From: Jacaranda mimosifolia
Taxonomy: Eukaryota; Streptophyta; Magnoliopsida; Lamiales; Bignoniaceae
NCBI GenBank assembly: GCA_018894105.1
Contig: CM032117.1
Coordinates: forward strand, 52,362,503-52,426,502
Length of the DNA: 64,000 bases
Direction: 5' to 3'
The notes below the pieces were generated by a model that was not told the DNA's origin, searched no databases, and saw only the letters and a program-made list of their open reading frames with translations. Shown here piece by piece: positions 35,211 to 47,159 of this stretch. The translations under genes were made by a program, and so were the position numbers. Every line of letters starts with the position of its first letter. Position 1 is the first letter of the stretch.

Positions 35211-35836
35211 GGGTGTTCAAATTCAATTCAATAAAAAAAAAAAATCAATGAACTGATTCAAAAAATCGAAAATCGATTAAAATCGAACTTTGTTTAATTG
35301 AATTGGATTTGTTTTCTAAAACATGATCGGATTGGATCAATTTTTGGTTTTAATCTAAAAAATCGTTCCAATCCGAACCAAATTGAAATTTATATACTAG
35401 TAATACAAAACATATATATCTTAATTGTAAAATACACAAATAAATTAAAATAAACTAAACTTAGATTTTTTTTTCACTTTCAAAAATTAAATACATAGGA
35501 ATAATTATTGTGGACTTATAACTTTATAGTTGTTTGTTCTTACTAATCTAACTTAATTCCACAAAATTAGTGTGATATGATAGCTAAATGAAATTTACAA
35601 ATCGACTGATTAAATTAGTTTGATTATCAATAGTAACTTGTCAAATATTTTAATTAAAATTTTAAATTAAAAAATTAAATTAACCGATCCATTCCAAGCC
35701 AATTTAAATTTGATTGAATTGGGTCGGATTTATAATAAAAATCTAATCGATCCCAATCGATCCAATATACATTATACAATTTGAATTGGTTAACTTTTTG
35801 TTCCAAAATCGATCAAAATGGAACCGCGAACACCCC
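35211..35836. mobile_element. Small TIR-like element, present only in duplication copy 1
   Basis: About 626 bases beginning GGGTGTTCAAATTC and ending GCGAACACCCC, with subterminal runs of AATCGATT/GATCGG-type words. It interrupts the alignment between the duplication copies (GCCTACTTTTAT on the left, ACATAAAGTTGTC on the right; continuous in copy 2 near 42,160-42,180). The target duplication is unclear. Confidence 0.65.
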
Positions 35837-35929
35837 AACACATAAAGTTGTCAAAATTCCGGAAACTTCCCAATTTGTTATGCTTGCTACTCATGTAGTC
35901 ATGTGGCTTGACATAATTGGCACCGAGTC

Positions 35930-36335
35930 TTAAATTCCCGTTTGTTTATGTTTTTATCATTCATTTTCATTTTCAAATTCTATTCATTATTACTCAAAAT
36001 ATTTCTTATATTTTCATTTTCAATTCTTTTTTAAATTTACTCTATCATCCTACTACTACATTAATTTAATTAAATTTGATTTGACATAAACTAACTATTA
36101 TCATTTTAAAATTAATAAAATATACATATTTTTGTGAAAAATAAATCTTGTTAGACATAAAAAAATATAAATTAACTAACTTTTCAACCCTATAACTACT
36201 CTAATAATTACTTTCTAACAAAATATCTAAATACAATTTCATTTTTCATTTTCAAGTCATAACTATTTTTCCAACTTTTGAATTTGCATGAAAATGAAAA
36301 TGGGCTTTGAAGACATATCCAAACTGGCAACCGAT
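35930..36335. mobile_element. AT-rich MITE-like repeat, copy B
   Basis: Related to 31,560-31,985. The edges carry imperfect inverted words (CCGTTTG...CATTTTCATTTTC against CATGAAAATGAAAATGGG...CCAAAC). It lies at the position where duplication copy 2 carries the Tourist-like element at 42,275, but the interiors look different. Confidence 0.5.
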
Positions 36336-37859
36336 TCCCTTGTTTCCATTACTTTTCATTATCATCTCTGGCTTTATTTATTATTATTTTGTTTTATATT
36401 AATTTTTATGTGAAAAATAAAAATAAATTAGATTAATCATTAAATTATAAATAATATTTAATTATAATAGTCTTAACTTGCGAATCATCTATAGAAATAA
36501 TATAATATTTTTAATTTATCGCGAGTTTTGTTATTTTTTTTCATATTTCAACAATCAAACAATGTCGGAATAAAAAATTATTATTATTCAATCAAGTACA
36601 AACATCATTATTTTGGGAGAATTAGAAAGAGAAATTGTTGTTTAATTAGGTAATCAATTATAACTATTTTTAAAATGATGGCTATAGATATGAGAAAACA
36701 AAAATAAGTTGTACCTTGATCAAAATTTGAATACATAATCACATTTTAGGCTTCTCAAACAGCCAAAATTGAGGGGGGAAAAAGGAAAACCCACTTCTAG
36801 AACACAGCCAATGTGGCCTAAACATTTTAGATATTGTTGGTACTTCTGGAGAGAAACTCCTGCCAAAATATCTTGCGTTAAATTTCGGTGGATATTCTGC
36901 ATGTCAGAAAATTGTGAAATTAAAATTAAGTTTTGAAAATTTTCCAATGGAATATGCTTGTCGCAATTCGATCGGAGACATTATTTTTAAAAAAAAAAAA
37001 ATAGATTTAGCAGGTACCCTTTCATAGAAATATCCAACAAATAACAAGAAATATATATCGAACAATATCAAAAGATCAAATAACAATAAAGAAATTTTAT
37101 AAATCATTTATTATAGTAAATCTAAAGTACTATTTTTATAATTTTATAAGTTACATGAACTCATGAGTTAAGTGAATTAGATACAAATGTTTTTTTATTT
37201 TTTATTTTTTATAGAGTATTACAAATAATGAATTTATCATTATATCAATAAATTAATATTTTTTTATTCTCAAATCAAACAATTAAAGTATAAACTACCA
37301 ATAAGACAAATAAAGTGAACACAACGCGACCACTTGGAATCGAACATAATAAGAGAAGACTGATGCCACTCGAACTACAAGCTACTACTGGGTGAATTAG
37401 ATAGAACCTTAGAACAGCTTTTTTAGCCCTCTTATCTACTCAACTCCTGTCCGCCTTCTTTTGGTGGAAACAAGCAAATATCTTTAAGATTGAAAAGCTT
37501 TTGGAAGACAAAATGCTACCACAAAAATATTTTTAAAGTCGGATATTTTGAAAAAATAATTTGATACGTGAAGTGCTATAAAACTTATTGCAAAAGTAAT
37601 TAGATGGCAAAATGCAATTTCAGGGGTAAAGCGTAATAAATTTTGTAGGAAGTGCCACAAATTTTATTAAAAAAGTGATGCAGTGCTTTTTCTTTTTTTC
37701 TTGCTAATTTTGCAGGTTTCTCTTTTTATTTATTCGTAGTCATAGTACGCCATTCCTGCGAGCATAATTTATATAGCCATGGTTTATTTCAAGAGCATGA
37801 GTAGATAGAAGGAAGTTATTGAATGTTTTAGTAGCATAAAGTAGTTACAAAGTATTTCT

Positions 37860-39351
37860 AGGGATATTTATAGTAGATAAATACGTTTAACCCCTTTGTG
37901 AAATTTAAAATTACCGTAAAACCCCCTATGTAAAAAAGGAGTCTAATCAATACTATTTGTTTTGTCAAAATTGTCTCACTCGGCCCATGTTCACTTTTTG
38001 GTTTAAAAACAAATACCCAAATTGCCCTTATGCGTGCTAAGGAAGATTTTGGCCAATCTTACAATTTTCTCTCAATTGTTTCTTCTTACCTTTGGCATAT
38101 CCTAAAATCTATACGCAATAGTATTAAAATAATAAATATATCTAAAATAATTTAATTACTTTTTTAAAATTAAAAATAAATTAAAAATTAAAAACCCTAA
38201 ACCTTAAAATTGTTTTGGAGAAATATAACTAAACGTATCCTCATTTTTCCTCCAAAACTTTCATTTTTCAAAATATACATAAATATATTATATATAGACA
38301 TCATATATATTTTATTATTATTTTAACAATGAAAAGTACTCAATTTCATCTTCATCCAAAAAACCCAACAAAAAAATATTGGTGCGATTGCTACAATAAA
38401 AAATGTCTCCCCTCAAAACATAAACAAATATATCAAAACACAACTTTCACATTCTTCAATAATTCATTCTCCCAAAACATAAAATAAACATATAGTAAAA
38501 TCATACAAAAAACATAACCAAACATTCCCATAGATTTTTAAGTTTTACTTAAAAATATTAAATTTATAAATAGGTCTAAAATAATTTAATTCAATTTAAA
38601 TAAATTTATCTATTAATTTAAATAATAATAATTATTATTATTGCTATAAAATAAATATATATACATATATATATAATTACACTACCCTCTTCCCCCCCCC
38701 CTCCCCACCAAACCAAACACCCACCCCTCGACATAGCCGCCGACTAGCCATCGGCGCTAAGGCAGTCGCTCGGGCCAGCCGTTTCTCCCAAACCACCCAC
38801 GCACACCCCTTCCCCCTCAACTAAGCTGCCAACTGCTGCAGGTGGCCGCAGCCAAACTGGCACGACAACCGTGGGCAAGCGGCCGACTGCACATTTGGCC
38901 ACAACCACCTGGGCTTGGCTACCGTGGCCATGGCAGCCGGGGGTGGGGTGTGGAAGGGGTGGGGGTTGGTCATTGGGGGTGGTATATATACATATTTATA
39001 TTTATATATATGTATTTATATATTATATATATTATACATATTTATATTTATATATACATATTATATATATATGTATTTATACATTTTTATGCTTTTTTGC
39101 ATTTTGCATTTTATTTTTTAATTTTTAAACTTTAGATTAAAAAAGAGCCAACTAGATTTTCGGAGGACATTCTGGACAATTCATAGGCAAAATTGCTATT
39201 TCTACTTGCACACTCAGCGCGTAACCCCCATCTGGGAGTATGGTGGCAATTTTGACAAAACACATGGTATTGATTAGATTCTTTTTTTTCATACAGGGAG
39301 TTTTGTGTAATTTCAAATTTCATAGGGGGGTTCTACGTAATTTCCCCTAAG
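37860..39351. mobile_element. Non-autonomous element with long inverted ends (MULE-like)
   Basis: The two ends are inverted copies of each other over roughly 90 bases. The left end has CCCCTTTGTGAAATTTAAAA and the right end (reverse complement) CCCCCTATGAAATTTGAAAT. Both continue to TCTAATCAATAC and TGTTTTGTCAAAATTG. The segment is absent from the first duplication copy. Inside is a GC-rich block (about 38,690-38,990) unlike all surrounding DNA, then TA-rich repeats. Long inverted ends and a foreign-looking interior recall Pack-MULEs. No clean target duplication was found, so the ends are good to about ten bases. Confidence 0.7.
38690..38990. other. GC-rich insert inside the MULE-like element
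   Basis: Composition changes abruptly to C-rich then G-rich sequence with GCCGCC, GGCCGC and TGGCCATGG words. Open frames cross it in all three plus-strand frames, but none resembles a protein I know. It could be captured host sequence or element-specific filler. Confidence 0.55.
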
Positions 39352-39518
39352 TTTCAGATTTGTATGGCACTAATGCAAGCCATCTAAAGGGGGCCAAGCG
39401 CAATTTTTCCTAAATTCTTGGCCATTGGAGTACACCACTGTTTCCAAACCATACATTTTGTGTACTCTAGAAGCACATAATTGCCTGCAAATGATAGAAA
39501 TTAACAGTATCCAGAAGT

Positions 39519-40326
39519 TCAACGTAATGAAAACAAGCAATTGACCACCATAGACACACAAATAGTGATGATAGGACCAAGATCAGCAAGAGCTACTGGC
39601 AAACTAGTAGCTCCACTCTTGCTTTTTGATGGTTTCCGTAGAAGATCTGACCCTCCATTTGATCCTTTCCTGTCGTGTTCCACCTCGTGCACCCCTCTTG
39701 TATAATTTCTCTGTCGCTCAATTTCACTGGCTGTAATACTCATATCATCTGTTGGAAGTTCTGAAAAGGAAGATTAAGTTAAATTTAGAAGTTAAAAGCA
39801 GTGAAAATTGCACAAACTGTTGGGAAAATGGGTCCGCCAATGTGCGCTGACCCGAACCCCTTGTTGACACGTGTCAGTAACTGGGTAGGTGGAAGGTTGG
39901 AGATTGCTGAAACTCCTCCCAACTCCAACATTCAACTCCCATGTAATCTCTTTGGAGGTTACGGCAGATGTAGTATGCATATTTTGTATCTGATGTGTGT
40001 GTGCTTATTGAAAAATATCGTACAGTGAAATAAATAAAGAGACAAAGAATGATAGAGAGAAATTTAATTAAAAATAAAAAATAAAAAATAAAAAGAGTCT
40101 CCTAATAATATATACATACTACAACATATAATTCTAAATGCAAAATTCTACTACACAACAAAAGATGTTGCATTTAAGTTGTGGAATACGAAGTTACTTC
40201 AATTTGTAAGGAGAGAAACTAACTACCTCCTCGTCTAGCTTCAGAAGGGAAGCTCTGGCATGCGATGAAAGCTATGGCCTGAGCACACATAATTAAGAAG
40301 AGCCATGTAATTATTTGCTTTTTCAT
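39519..40326 (-). CDS. Short secreted protein of unrecognised family, paralog B
   Basis: Two exons, 40,227-40,326 and 39,519-39,760, join (GAG|GTAGT ... TTTCAG|AA) to 113 residues. The intron position and phase are identical to paralog A. The signal peptide is MKKQIITWLFLIMCAQAIAF. The middle keeps NYT, EVEHDRKGSNGG and RKPSKSKSGATSL. The C-terminal hydrophobic tail (DLGPIITICVSMVVNCLF) is nearly the same. A shorter Gly run ends exon 1. TATAAAA lies 54 bases before the ATG. The frame is intact although the flanking DNA has taken several insertions, which suggests selection on both copies. Function is unknown. Confidence 0.75.
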
Positions 40327-40379
40327 GGTGCATATGGATAAGCTCTGCTCTTGTGAAAGTGAGGTAGATGGGATTAGGA

Positions 40380-40386
40380 TTTTATA
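40380..40386 (-). promoter_or_regulatory. Probable TATA box of paralog B
   Basis: TATAAAA on the minus strand, 54 bases before the start codon, matching the position in paralog A. Confidence 0.55.
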
Positions 40387-41558
40387 CTACAAACTAATCC
40401 TTTCTTTAGGCTGGGCCGAGTCGGGCCGGGGTATATTTATTTTTTTAGGGCTTGTTTGCTTAGGCATATAGGATTAAATATGATACATATATTAGTGATA
40501 CATAAGTTAAAAATTGTATCCAAAACTATCTAATTTATTATTTGCTTTGATTTTAGAAATTTGTAATATCCCATATTTGAAGCCATATAATGTTTGGTTG
40601 GAAAAATTGTTTAAATTCAAAAGGGTGGAAAATGATTCAAGCCATCTTGGCATGATCCATGAATTAACTTGGCCTGTGATACCATGTCAAGACTGCAAAG
40701 GTATCATAAATCATAAAAATGTGAAGCAAACAGAAAATTAAGCTTGAAAATTGATCTATTAGACCTTAAATTTTGAAGCAAACAAGCCCTTAAAATCATA
40801 AGAAAAGTATATCTACTTTTTTGAGATCATAGCTTTTCTGATAAGCAAGAATCAAAGAGAAATGGAATAATTAGCGATTTCAAAAGGAACAATGTCGAGA
40901 GATGCAAAGTGCAAGCTCACGTGGGAACATAAAAGCTACGAAAAGGATGAAAAGATATCATAGAAAAGATTCATGTGGGAGCTTGATCGTTTGTGATATG
41001 ATTGATATACTATTATGTTTGAGTTGATTAATTGTAATTTCTTAGTGATAAAACTTACAATATATGGAGATTATTTGATGGAAAATTGTATAATTATTCG
41101 ATAAAGAATTCAATCTAAAAATTGTGATATGATAATAAAGTTTATTTGGTCTCTTCTATGTTTCGCTGAAAATAGTATGTTATTCTTATTTTCGTAATTG
41201 AATTATCAACATTATCCTTGCGTAAATATACCAAAAATTTTATATATTTGAACTTAACACAAAAATATAATTAATTGTTAATAATGAATGATTCGCTACA
41301 AATTTTTTTATCCTTCCAAATAATCATTTGGGCATTCATCAAAGCAAAAAAAAAGTGAGCATAATCCTAGCTAAAAGATATAATTGTAAGGACAAGCATA
41401 TAAGTATATATTTCGAATGGCACGCTAAGTTTCTCCCAAGTATCCGATTCAATGTATGTTCTGATTTGATTTGTGTTTCTTATCATTAAATGAATGTAAT
41501 GAATGTATTATTGTGGCTGCCATTGAAAGATGAACAAAAAAAAGAAACTAGGGAAAGG

Positions 41559-41574
41559 AGGGGGGGGGGGGGGG
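41559..41574. repeat. Poly-G run (about 16 G)
   Basis: Uninterrupted G run in AT-rich DNA. Duplication copy 1 has only GGGAGAGAGG here, so it expanded after the duplication or is a sequencing or assembly artefact. Confidence 0.8.
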
Positions 41575-42274
41575 CTAGGTATTTATAGTTTTAAAAATAC
41601 TTATGTTTCTTATTATGAAATTCAGAAATATATTTATTTTATTTAATTTTATTTTGAATTTGCTGTATGCGTAATTATCTGCAACCATATCATCAACATC
41701 CATACGATTAATTAAATTTAATATAAAGTAGACAATGTCAATTTCATAAATTACTCCAAAATTATTAAAATATACATATATCTTTTCACGTATAAAAAGT
41801 CATAATTGATTATATTACTATTTCTATACCTATATAATCAATATTTCCACCCAGATAATTCAAATACTTCTTTATTTCTACACAAAATCAAATATATTTA
41901 TTTTCACTCTTAAAAAGGTACTATTCAAAACTAAAAATCCAGATCCCACATCTTTGAATATATCAGAAATGTGTAGTTCAAGCCAAAGGATGGCATCTAT
42001 AAATTAAAATGAATCATTTGATTTGCAAAAAGTATTAAAGGGTTAACAGTATTGTTCCAACCAGATCTATGACTTTTGTCAGAAAATGTTCTCTTTTCGT
42101 TATGATTAATTTGGAACAAAATGGCTCTCAGCCTCTGGCAGAAATTCTTAGTTAGAAGCCTTCTTTATGTAGAGTTGGCAAAATTCCGAAAACTTCCCAA
42201 TTTGTTATGTTTGCTACTCATGTAGTCATGTGGCTTGACATAACATAATTGGCATCGAATCTTAAATTCATTTA

Positions 42275-42634
42275 GAGCCTCGTTTGAATATGTTTCCAAA
42301 GCCATTTTTCGTTTTCTGTCATTTTTTACAAAGGGGAAAAGTTAGTTATGAGTTTAGGTTTAAAAATAAAATATTTTTGAATGTTTTGTTTATTATATAA
42401 GATTAAAAATGAGATGTATTTGGATATTGCGTGTTTTTATATTAAAAGTCGTGAAAATGAAAGTAAAAAAAATAGAGTGTGAATTAAAATGGAAAAAGAA
42501 CATAAAGGTGTGTTTGGAAAATAATTTAAAAATGAAATGTCTGTAAAAATTGGGAGAATTAAAGTTAATAGCTTTCTATTTTTATTTTTCGGATAAAATG
42601 AAAAGGGAAAGTGAAAACAAAACCAAACGGGCAC
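42275..42634. mobile_element. Tourist-like MITE in duplication copy 2
   Basis: A 360-base element with imperfect inverted ends (GAGCCTCGTTTGAATATGTT and, reverse complement, GTGCCCGTTTGGTTTTGTTT), flanked by TTA on both sides (42,272-42,274 and 42,635-42,637). No coding capacity. Confidence 0.75.
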
Positions 42635-43989
42635 TTACTCCCTTGTTTCCATTCCTTTGCATTTTTATTATCATCTCTGGCTTTATTTATTTGTTTTTCA
42701 TTGTTTTTTATTTTTATATTAATTTTTATGTGAAAATCAAAATAAATTAGATTAATCATTCAACTATAAATAATATTTAATTAAAGTAGTGTTAACTTGC
42801 AAATCACATTAATTTTCTATATATATATATATATCATGTCAATAAATAATGTTAAGCTATAATAGTTATTTAATTTATTGCAAGTTCTATATTATATATA
42901 TATTTTCATATTTCATCAATCAAACATTGTTGAAATAAAAAATTATTATTACTAAATCAAGTGCATTATTTTGGGAGAATAGAAAGAAAAATTGCTGTCT
43001 AATTAGGTAATAAATTATAACTATTTAAAATGATGACTACAGATATGAAAACAAAAACAAGTGGTTACCTTGATCAAAATTTGAATACATAATCACATTT
43101 TAGGCTTCTCAAACAGCCAAAAATGAGGGGGGAAAGGAAAAACGACTTCTAGAACACAGCTAATGTGGCCTAAACATTTTATGTATCTTTAATTTTTAAC
43201 ATTTGTTCAAAAGTAAGGTTGTAACATTTAAATTTAACTTTGGATTCATTTTTAAGAAAAAAAAAATCAATTGTAGAAAATACAAACTTACAAACACTTA
43301 AAAAAAAGCTACCGATTCCGATGGAAATTGCCATCAACTTTATTAAAAATTTGTGAAAACTATATATTTTTCGACGAATCCAAAGGATCACCTTCCGTCC
43401 GAAAAAACATGATCGAAAAAGGTACTAAGAAAAATCTATCGAAAAAGTTTTGTGTAAGAATTTCTAATGGAAAAGGTATTGTGAACTTTCCAATCATCGT
43501 CCTACAATTTCCAATAAAAAGTCTGATAGAGTATCCACTAGAAGTTTAATGAAAACATTCTGGCACATTCTCTACCGGATTATTGTCGTAACTTCTCAGG
43601 AACAACTCTAACAATTATTTAAAACGGATAATCCATCGAAATATCTTGTGTCAAGTTTTTGGTGGATATTCTATCGGAAAATTGTGAAATTAAAATTATG
43701 TTTTGAAAATTTTCCGATGGAATGCTTGTTGCAACTCCGTTGGGAACATTTTTTTTTTTTTTTAAAAAGTAGATTTTTAAATTTATCATAATTTACTAAA
43801 CATTACTTTTTCATAGAAATGTCCAAGAAATAACGAAAAATAAATATCGAACAATATTCAAAAGATCATATAACAATAAAGAAATTTTATAAATCATTTA
43901 TTATAATACATCCAAAGTACTATTTTAAATTTTATAAGTTATATGAGATCGTAATTTAAGTGAATTGTATATAAATAATTAGATAGAAA

Positions 43990-46682
43990 TGTGGCACCCC
44001 ACTCAAGATAATCCTATGTTGAGATGTCACCAATTTAGACCTAATTCACAACATATAACATAACTGATAGGCCCCTACAATTCCAACAAATCTCTTATAC
44101 GACAAACATACTTCAAATTTAAAGTAACACTACCAAGACACTACCAAGATACCATATTACATACCAAATAGTCCATCAACTTTCGACAACCTAAATTCTA
44201 AGTCATAATTAGACACAACCCCAAAAAGTCATCTCATACAACATAATATATACATGCCATAGGTCTCAAATTCATCTTAACATATTGTAACATATCTAAG
44301 TCCAAGCATATCAATTAGGTGAACCCATATATACATCAAATCACCTAATCTATTACAAAATAGATCTTGAGCTTATGTCCCTCACTTAAACCTATATGGG
44401 AAAAATTCAAGAATAACATAAAGAGGTAAGTCCAAAGGACTTAGTGAGGGAAGTATATGAGCAATCAAATGGATCTGTCAAAGAAGAAATAATTCAACAG
44501 AATATTAACTAGCATGAGATAATAAAAAAAATACAAGTATGCCAGATTATAAACATTATCAAACTCAACAATTAGAAAACTCTCCGTCATTGTTGCTCCC
44601 TGATTAGAGTACAATAGAGCAAAACAAACACGAACATCATATGCAATCCAAATAAATCAAAGCATAGCATGTATAGCATATTCTCATTATCCCTCCGTAA
44701 CAGTTCAGTAATCCAAGCATGATAACTTGGTAGCAACAGTAATCCAAGCATGACAGCTCGACAGTAACAATAATCCTGCATTCTGCTAGGACTAGCATTC
44801 GGCCCAACAGTTTCTCTTTGTATATATCAATAAACAAGTTACCGACAAGTCCACACAATGTTGTATAGAATGCAATCAAGTATGTTGGCAAGGCAAAACA
44901 AGTAATAACACAGAACAATACAAATATAACAACAAGGCAATCAATGATACACAGAATGGGTTCAGACATGCTGACAAGGCATTCAATGATATAAAAAATG
45001 GATTCAAATATGCCGACAAGGCCAAATAACGGTACGCAAAATAGATTCAGACTGAACAATAACAAATAAGCAATGAATGTTCTTGGCGCCAGACAGTTAC
45101 AATCAATTTTAACAAAAGCAAGCCCAAGGAATTCAGTCATTCAAAGAAATTTGAACAAATCAGGAAATAATTGTTTCCCAAAAGAACGAATAGGTGTATA
45201 CAAGATAATTACCAATCAGTAGACCCTCACCTCAATAACCACAAAAATGCTATCAACGTCTATGGATATGCGGGACCCAGCTTCTCGTCACCTAACCAAA
45301 ATAACAGATTTACTATCAAAATCCTCGCTTTGACCTTATAATAGTAATTAAACGAATAGCAGTTTAAAATCGATTGTTATACAACTAATACGGTATTTAG
45401 GGCTCGGTTTCAATATCATCGATAAGGAACACGCTAATTACGTTGTTAATCTAGAAATATTTATGAGGTTCATAATTGTTCCGGTAAAGGGGATATGATC
45501 AAATCCTTAAATTATATAATTAACCTTGCAACGTTACACAAAAGTGATTATAATAGTCTAACTATCATTAATAACCCAAAATTTCCACTGAGGTCTCAAA
45601 TCTATAAAATTAGGGGTTTGATCATCTAATTAACTTAATTAACCATGGTTTCCATATAATGGTACAAATCTAAGTCCATTGGGCTTATATAAATACATGC
45701 ATGGCTCATTTTTGGATCCCATATCAAATTCTTTCATTTACTCTACATAATACAAGAATTAGTAGGAAATCATCAATACAAGATTTTAACCCCAATTTTG
45801 GCTATTTACCCAAGATCTTCTTATCAAAATTCTAGAATCACAAACCAATGCTAGACATGCGATCACCACAACGAGGCGGAGAAACTGCCTGAGCTACTTC
45901 GCGGCGCCGCTGCCAAAATAGTTTGCTACCACCACCAATAGGAGTGTCTCAACACCACTAACCCAACAACCAGATCAACTTCTCAAATTGCTGCCAAATT
46001 GCTTATTAATTGGAGCTTCAAATTCACCACACCACCATCTCCACTGTCGTTATTTCTTCCAAATTCTGCCGCCAATGTCAGTCCAAACTGGAAACCAAAG
46101 GTACCTAAATGCTCCCCAAGCTGAGCTCTAGAAAACCCCTACCCCAGACTCAAGCTTCTGCCACAGGAGACACTGCGACCACCACCTCCACCACGATCAA
46201 GACTTCCAGCTCAAATTTTGGCCATTACACTGGTTAATTTTAGGAGAAAATGGTATCAGTGTATTCCTTGTGCTAAGAGGAGTAAAATGGTATATAATTT
46301 GCTAGGTTTTGCCATTGCTGGGGAGAGGTTCGTTGGATAGGAGGAGACGAGGGTTGCATGCAAAAATGAAGAAAGCTAGGGGCGATTTTGATATACAAAT
46401 GTTTATTTTTCATAAATTAAAAATTGCCCCCTCTCCCCCCAAATATTCATCAGCTTCTATTCAACCACTCAACTTCATTAGTGCCTAACATTAGCCCAGT
46501 TGACCAGAAAAATTTCCATTATGACCCCAAACATTCAAAATCCTTGAAATTAAGTCTTCTTTATTTACATAAAGACCCCCCCTCCCCAAACTTTCAAAAA
46601 TAAATAAATAAATAAAATTCCCAAAAATAAAAATAATATTAAGTAAATTTCTACCAACCATATGATTTCTAGGGGTGTTACA
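43990..46682 (-). repeat. LTR (3' LTR of the minus-strand element)
   Basis: 2,693 bases, TG...CA. It contains a 167-codon open frame (44,637-45,140, minus) also open in the other LTR, and a short tandem block near 44,705-44,770 (GTAATCCAAGCATGACAGCT). Confidence 0.93.
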
Positions 46683-46697
46683 GACCTCTCCCTCTTA
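46683..46697 (-). promoter_or_regulatory. Polypurine tract
   Basis: AAGAGGGAGAGGTC on the minus strand, directly before the 3' LTR. This is the expected primer for plus-strand DNA synthesis. Confidence 0.75.
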
Positions 46698-46734
46698 AAA
46701 GAATCTGGCCCTTAGATTCTTACCTGAGTATTGG

Positions 46735-47139
46735 AAAAGTTTGGGATACTGTTGGCGCATGAGATCTTCTCGCTCCCAAGTTATTTTTTCTAGGTTATGG
46801 TTGCACCACAACACCTTTACTTGAGGAATCCTCTTATTCTTAAGCTCTCAAAACTTTCGATCCAGGATACAAATCGACTGCTCTTCGTACGTAAGATCAC
46901 TTTTCAATTGCATATGCACATGTGAAATGACATGAGAAGGATTACGATAGTACTTTCAAAGCTAGCGATATGTAAAAGACATCATGTATTCCAATCAGGC
47001 CTTGGGGTAGCACTAGACGGTATGCCACTAGTCCGATTCTTTCATAGATCTCATATGGACCAACATATCTTAGGCTGAGCTTTCCACCTTTTCTCGGGGA
47101 TACATTGGGAAACACTTGATCCCCAACTTTGAATTCCAA
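46735..47139 (-). pseudogene. Integrase C-terminal GPY motif and chromodomain
   Basis: The first part reads VGDQVFPNVSPRKG, then LRYVGPYEIYERIGLVAYRL and GIHDVFYIS, the GPY/F module of Ty3 integrase. After a break the frame resumes with SDLTYEEQSICILDRK, a stop, then PQVKVLWCNHNLEKITWE, a chromodomain-like tail typical of Tekay chromoviruses that is thought to guide insertion. Stops and a frame change make it non-functional. Confidence 0.82.
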
Positions 47140-47159
47140 ATCCTTACTCCTTTTATCTG

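Larger units (their letters stand above)
31365..37475. repeat. Segmental tandem duplication, first copy
   Basis: The copy starts at AAAAGCTTTTGGAAGA and ends at CCGCCTTCTTTTGGTGG. The same order of unique blocks recurs in the second copy: the AAGCTTTTGGAAG...GTGCCACAAATTT block, the short secreted-protein gene, GTCGAGAGATGCAAAGTGCA, TTTGAATATAT...TGGCATCT, CTTCTAGAACACAGC, and TTTTTTAGCCCTCTTAT. Insertions seen only in this copy include the elements at 33,639 and 35,211. Confidence 0.88.
37485..43989. repeat. Segmental tandem duplication, second copy (continues at 56,592)
   Basis: This copy starts at AAAAGCTTTTGGAAGA, ten bases past the first copy's end. It follows the same block order through AAGTGAATTGTATA...TTAGATAGAAA at 43,989. 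The Tekay element interrupts it. The remaining piece, ACTTACAACCACTTTTTTAG to CCTTTGGTGG, is at 56,592-56,652. Insertions private to this copy include 37,860-39,351 and a segment near 41,765-41,940. Confidence 0.88.

Noticed and set aside
38842..39135. Overlapping Gly/Trp-rich frames in all three plus-strand frames
   Set aside because: GC-rich then TA-rich repeat sequence opens all frames at once. No codon bias or known domain supports any of them.
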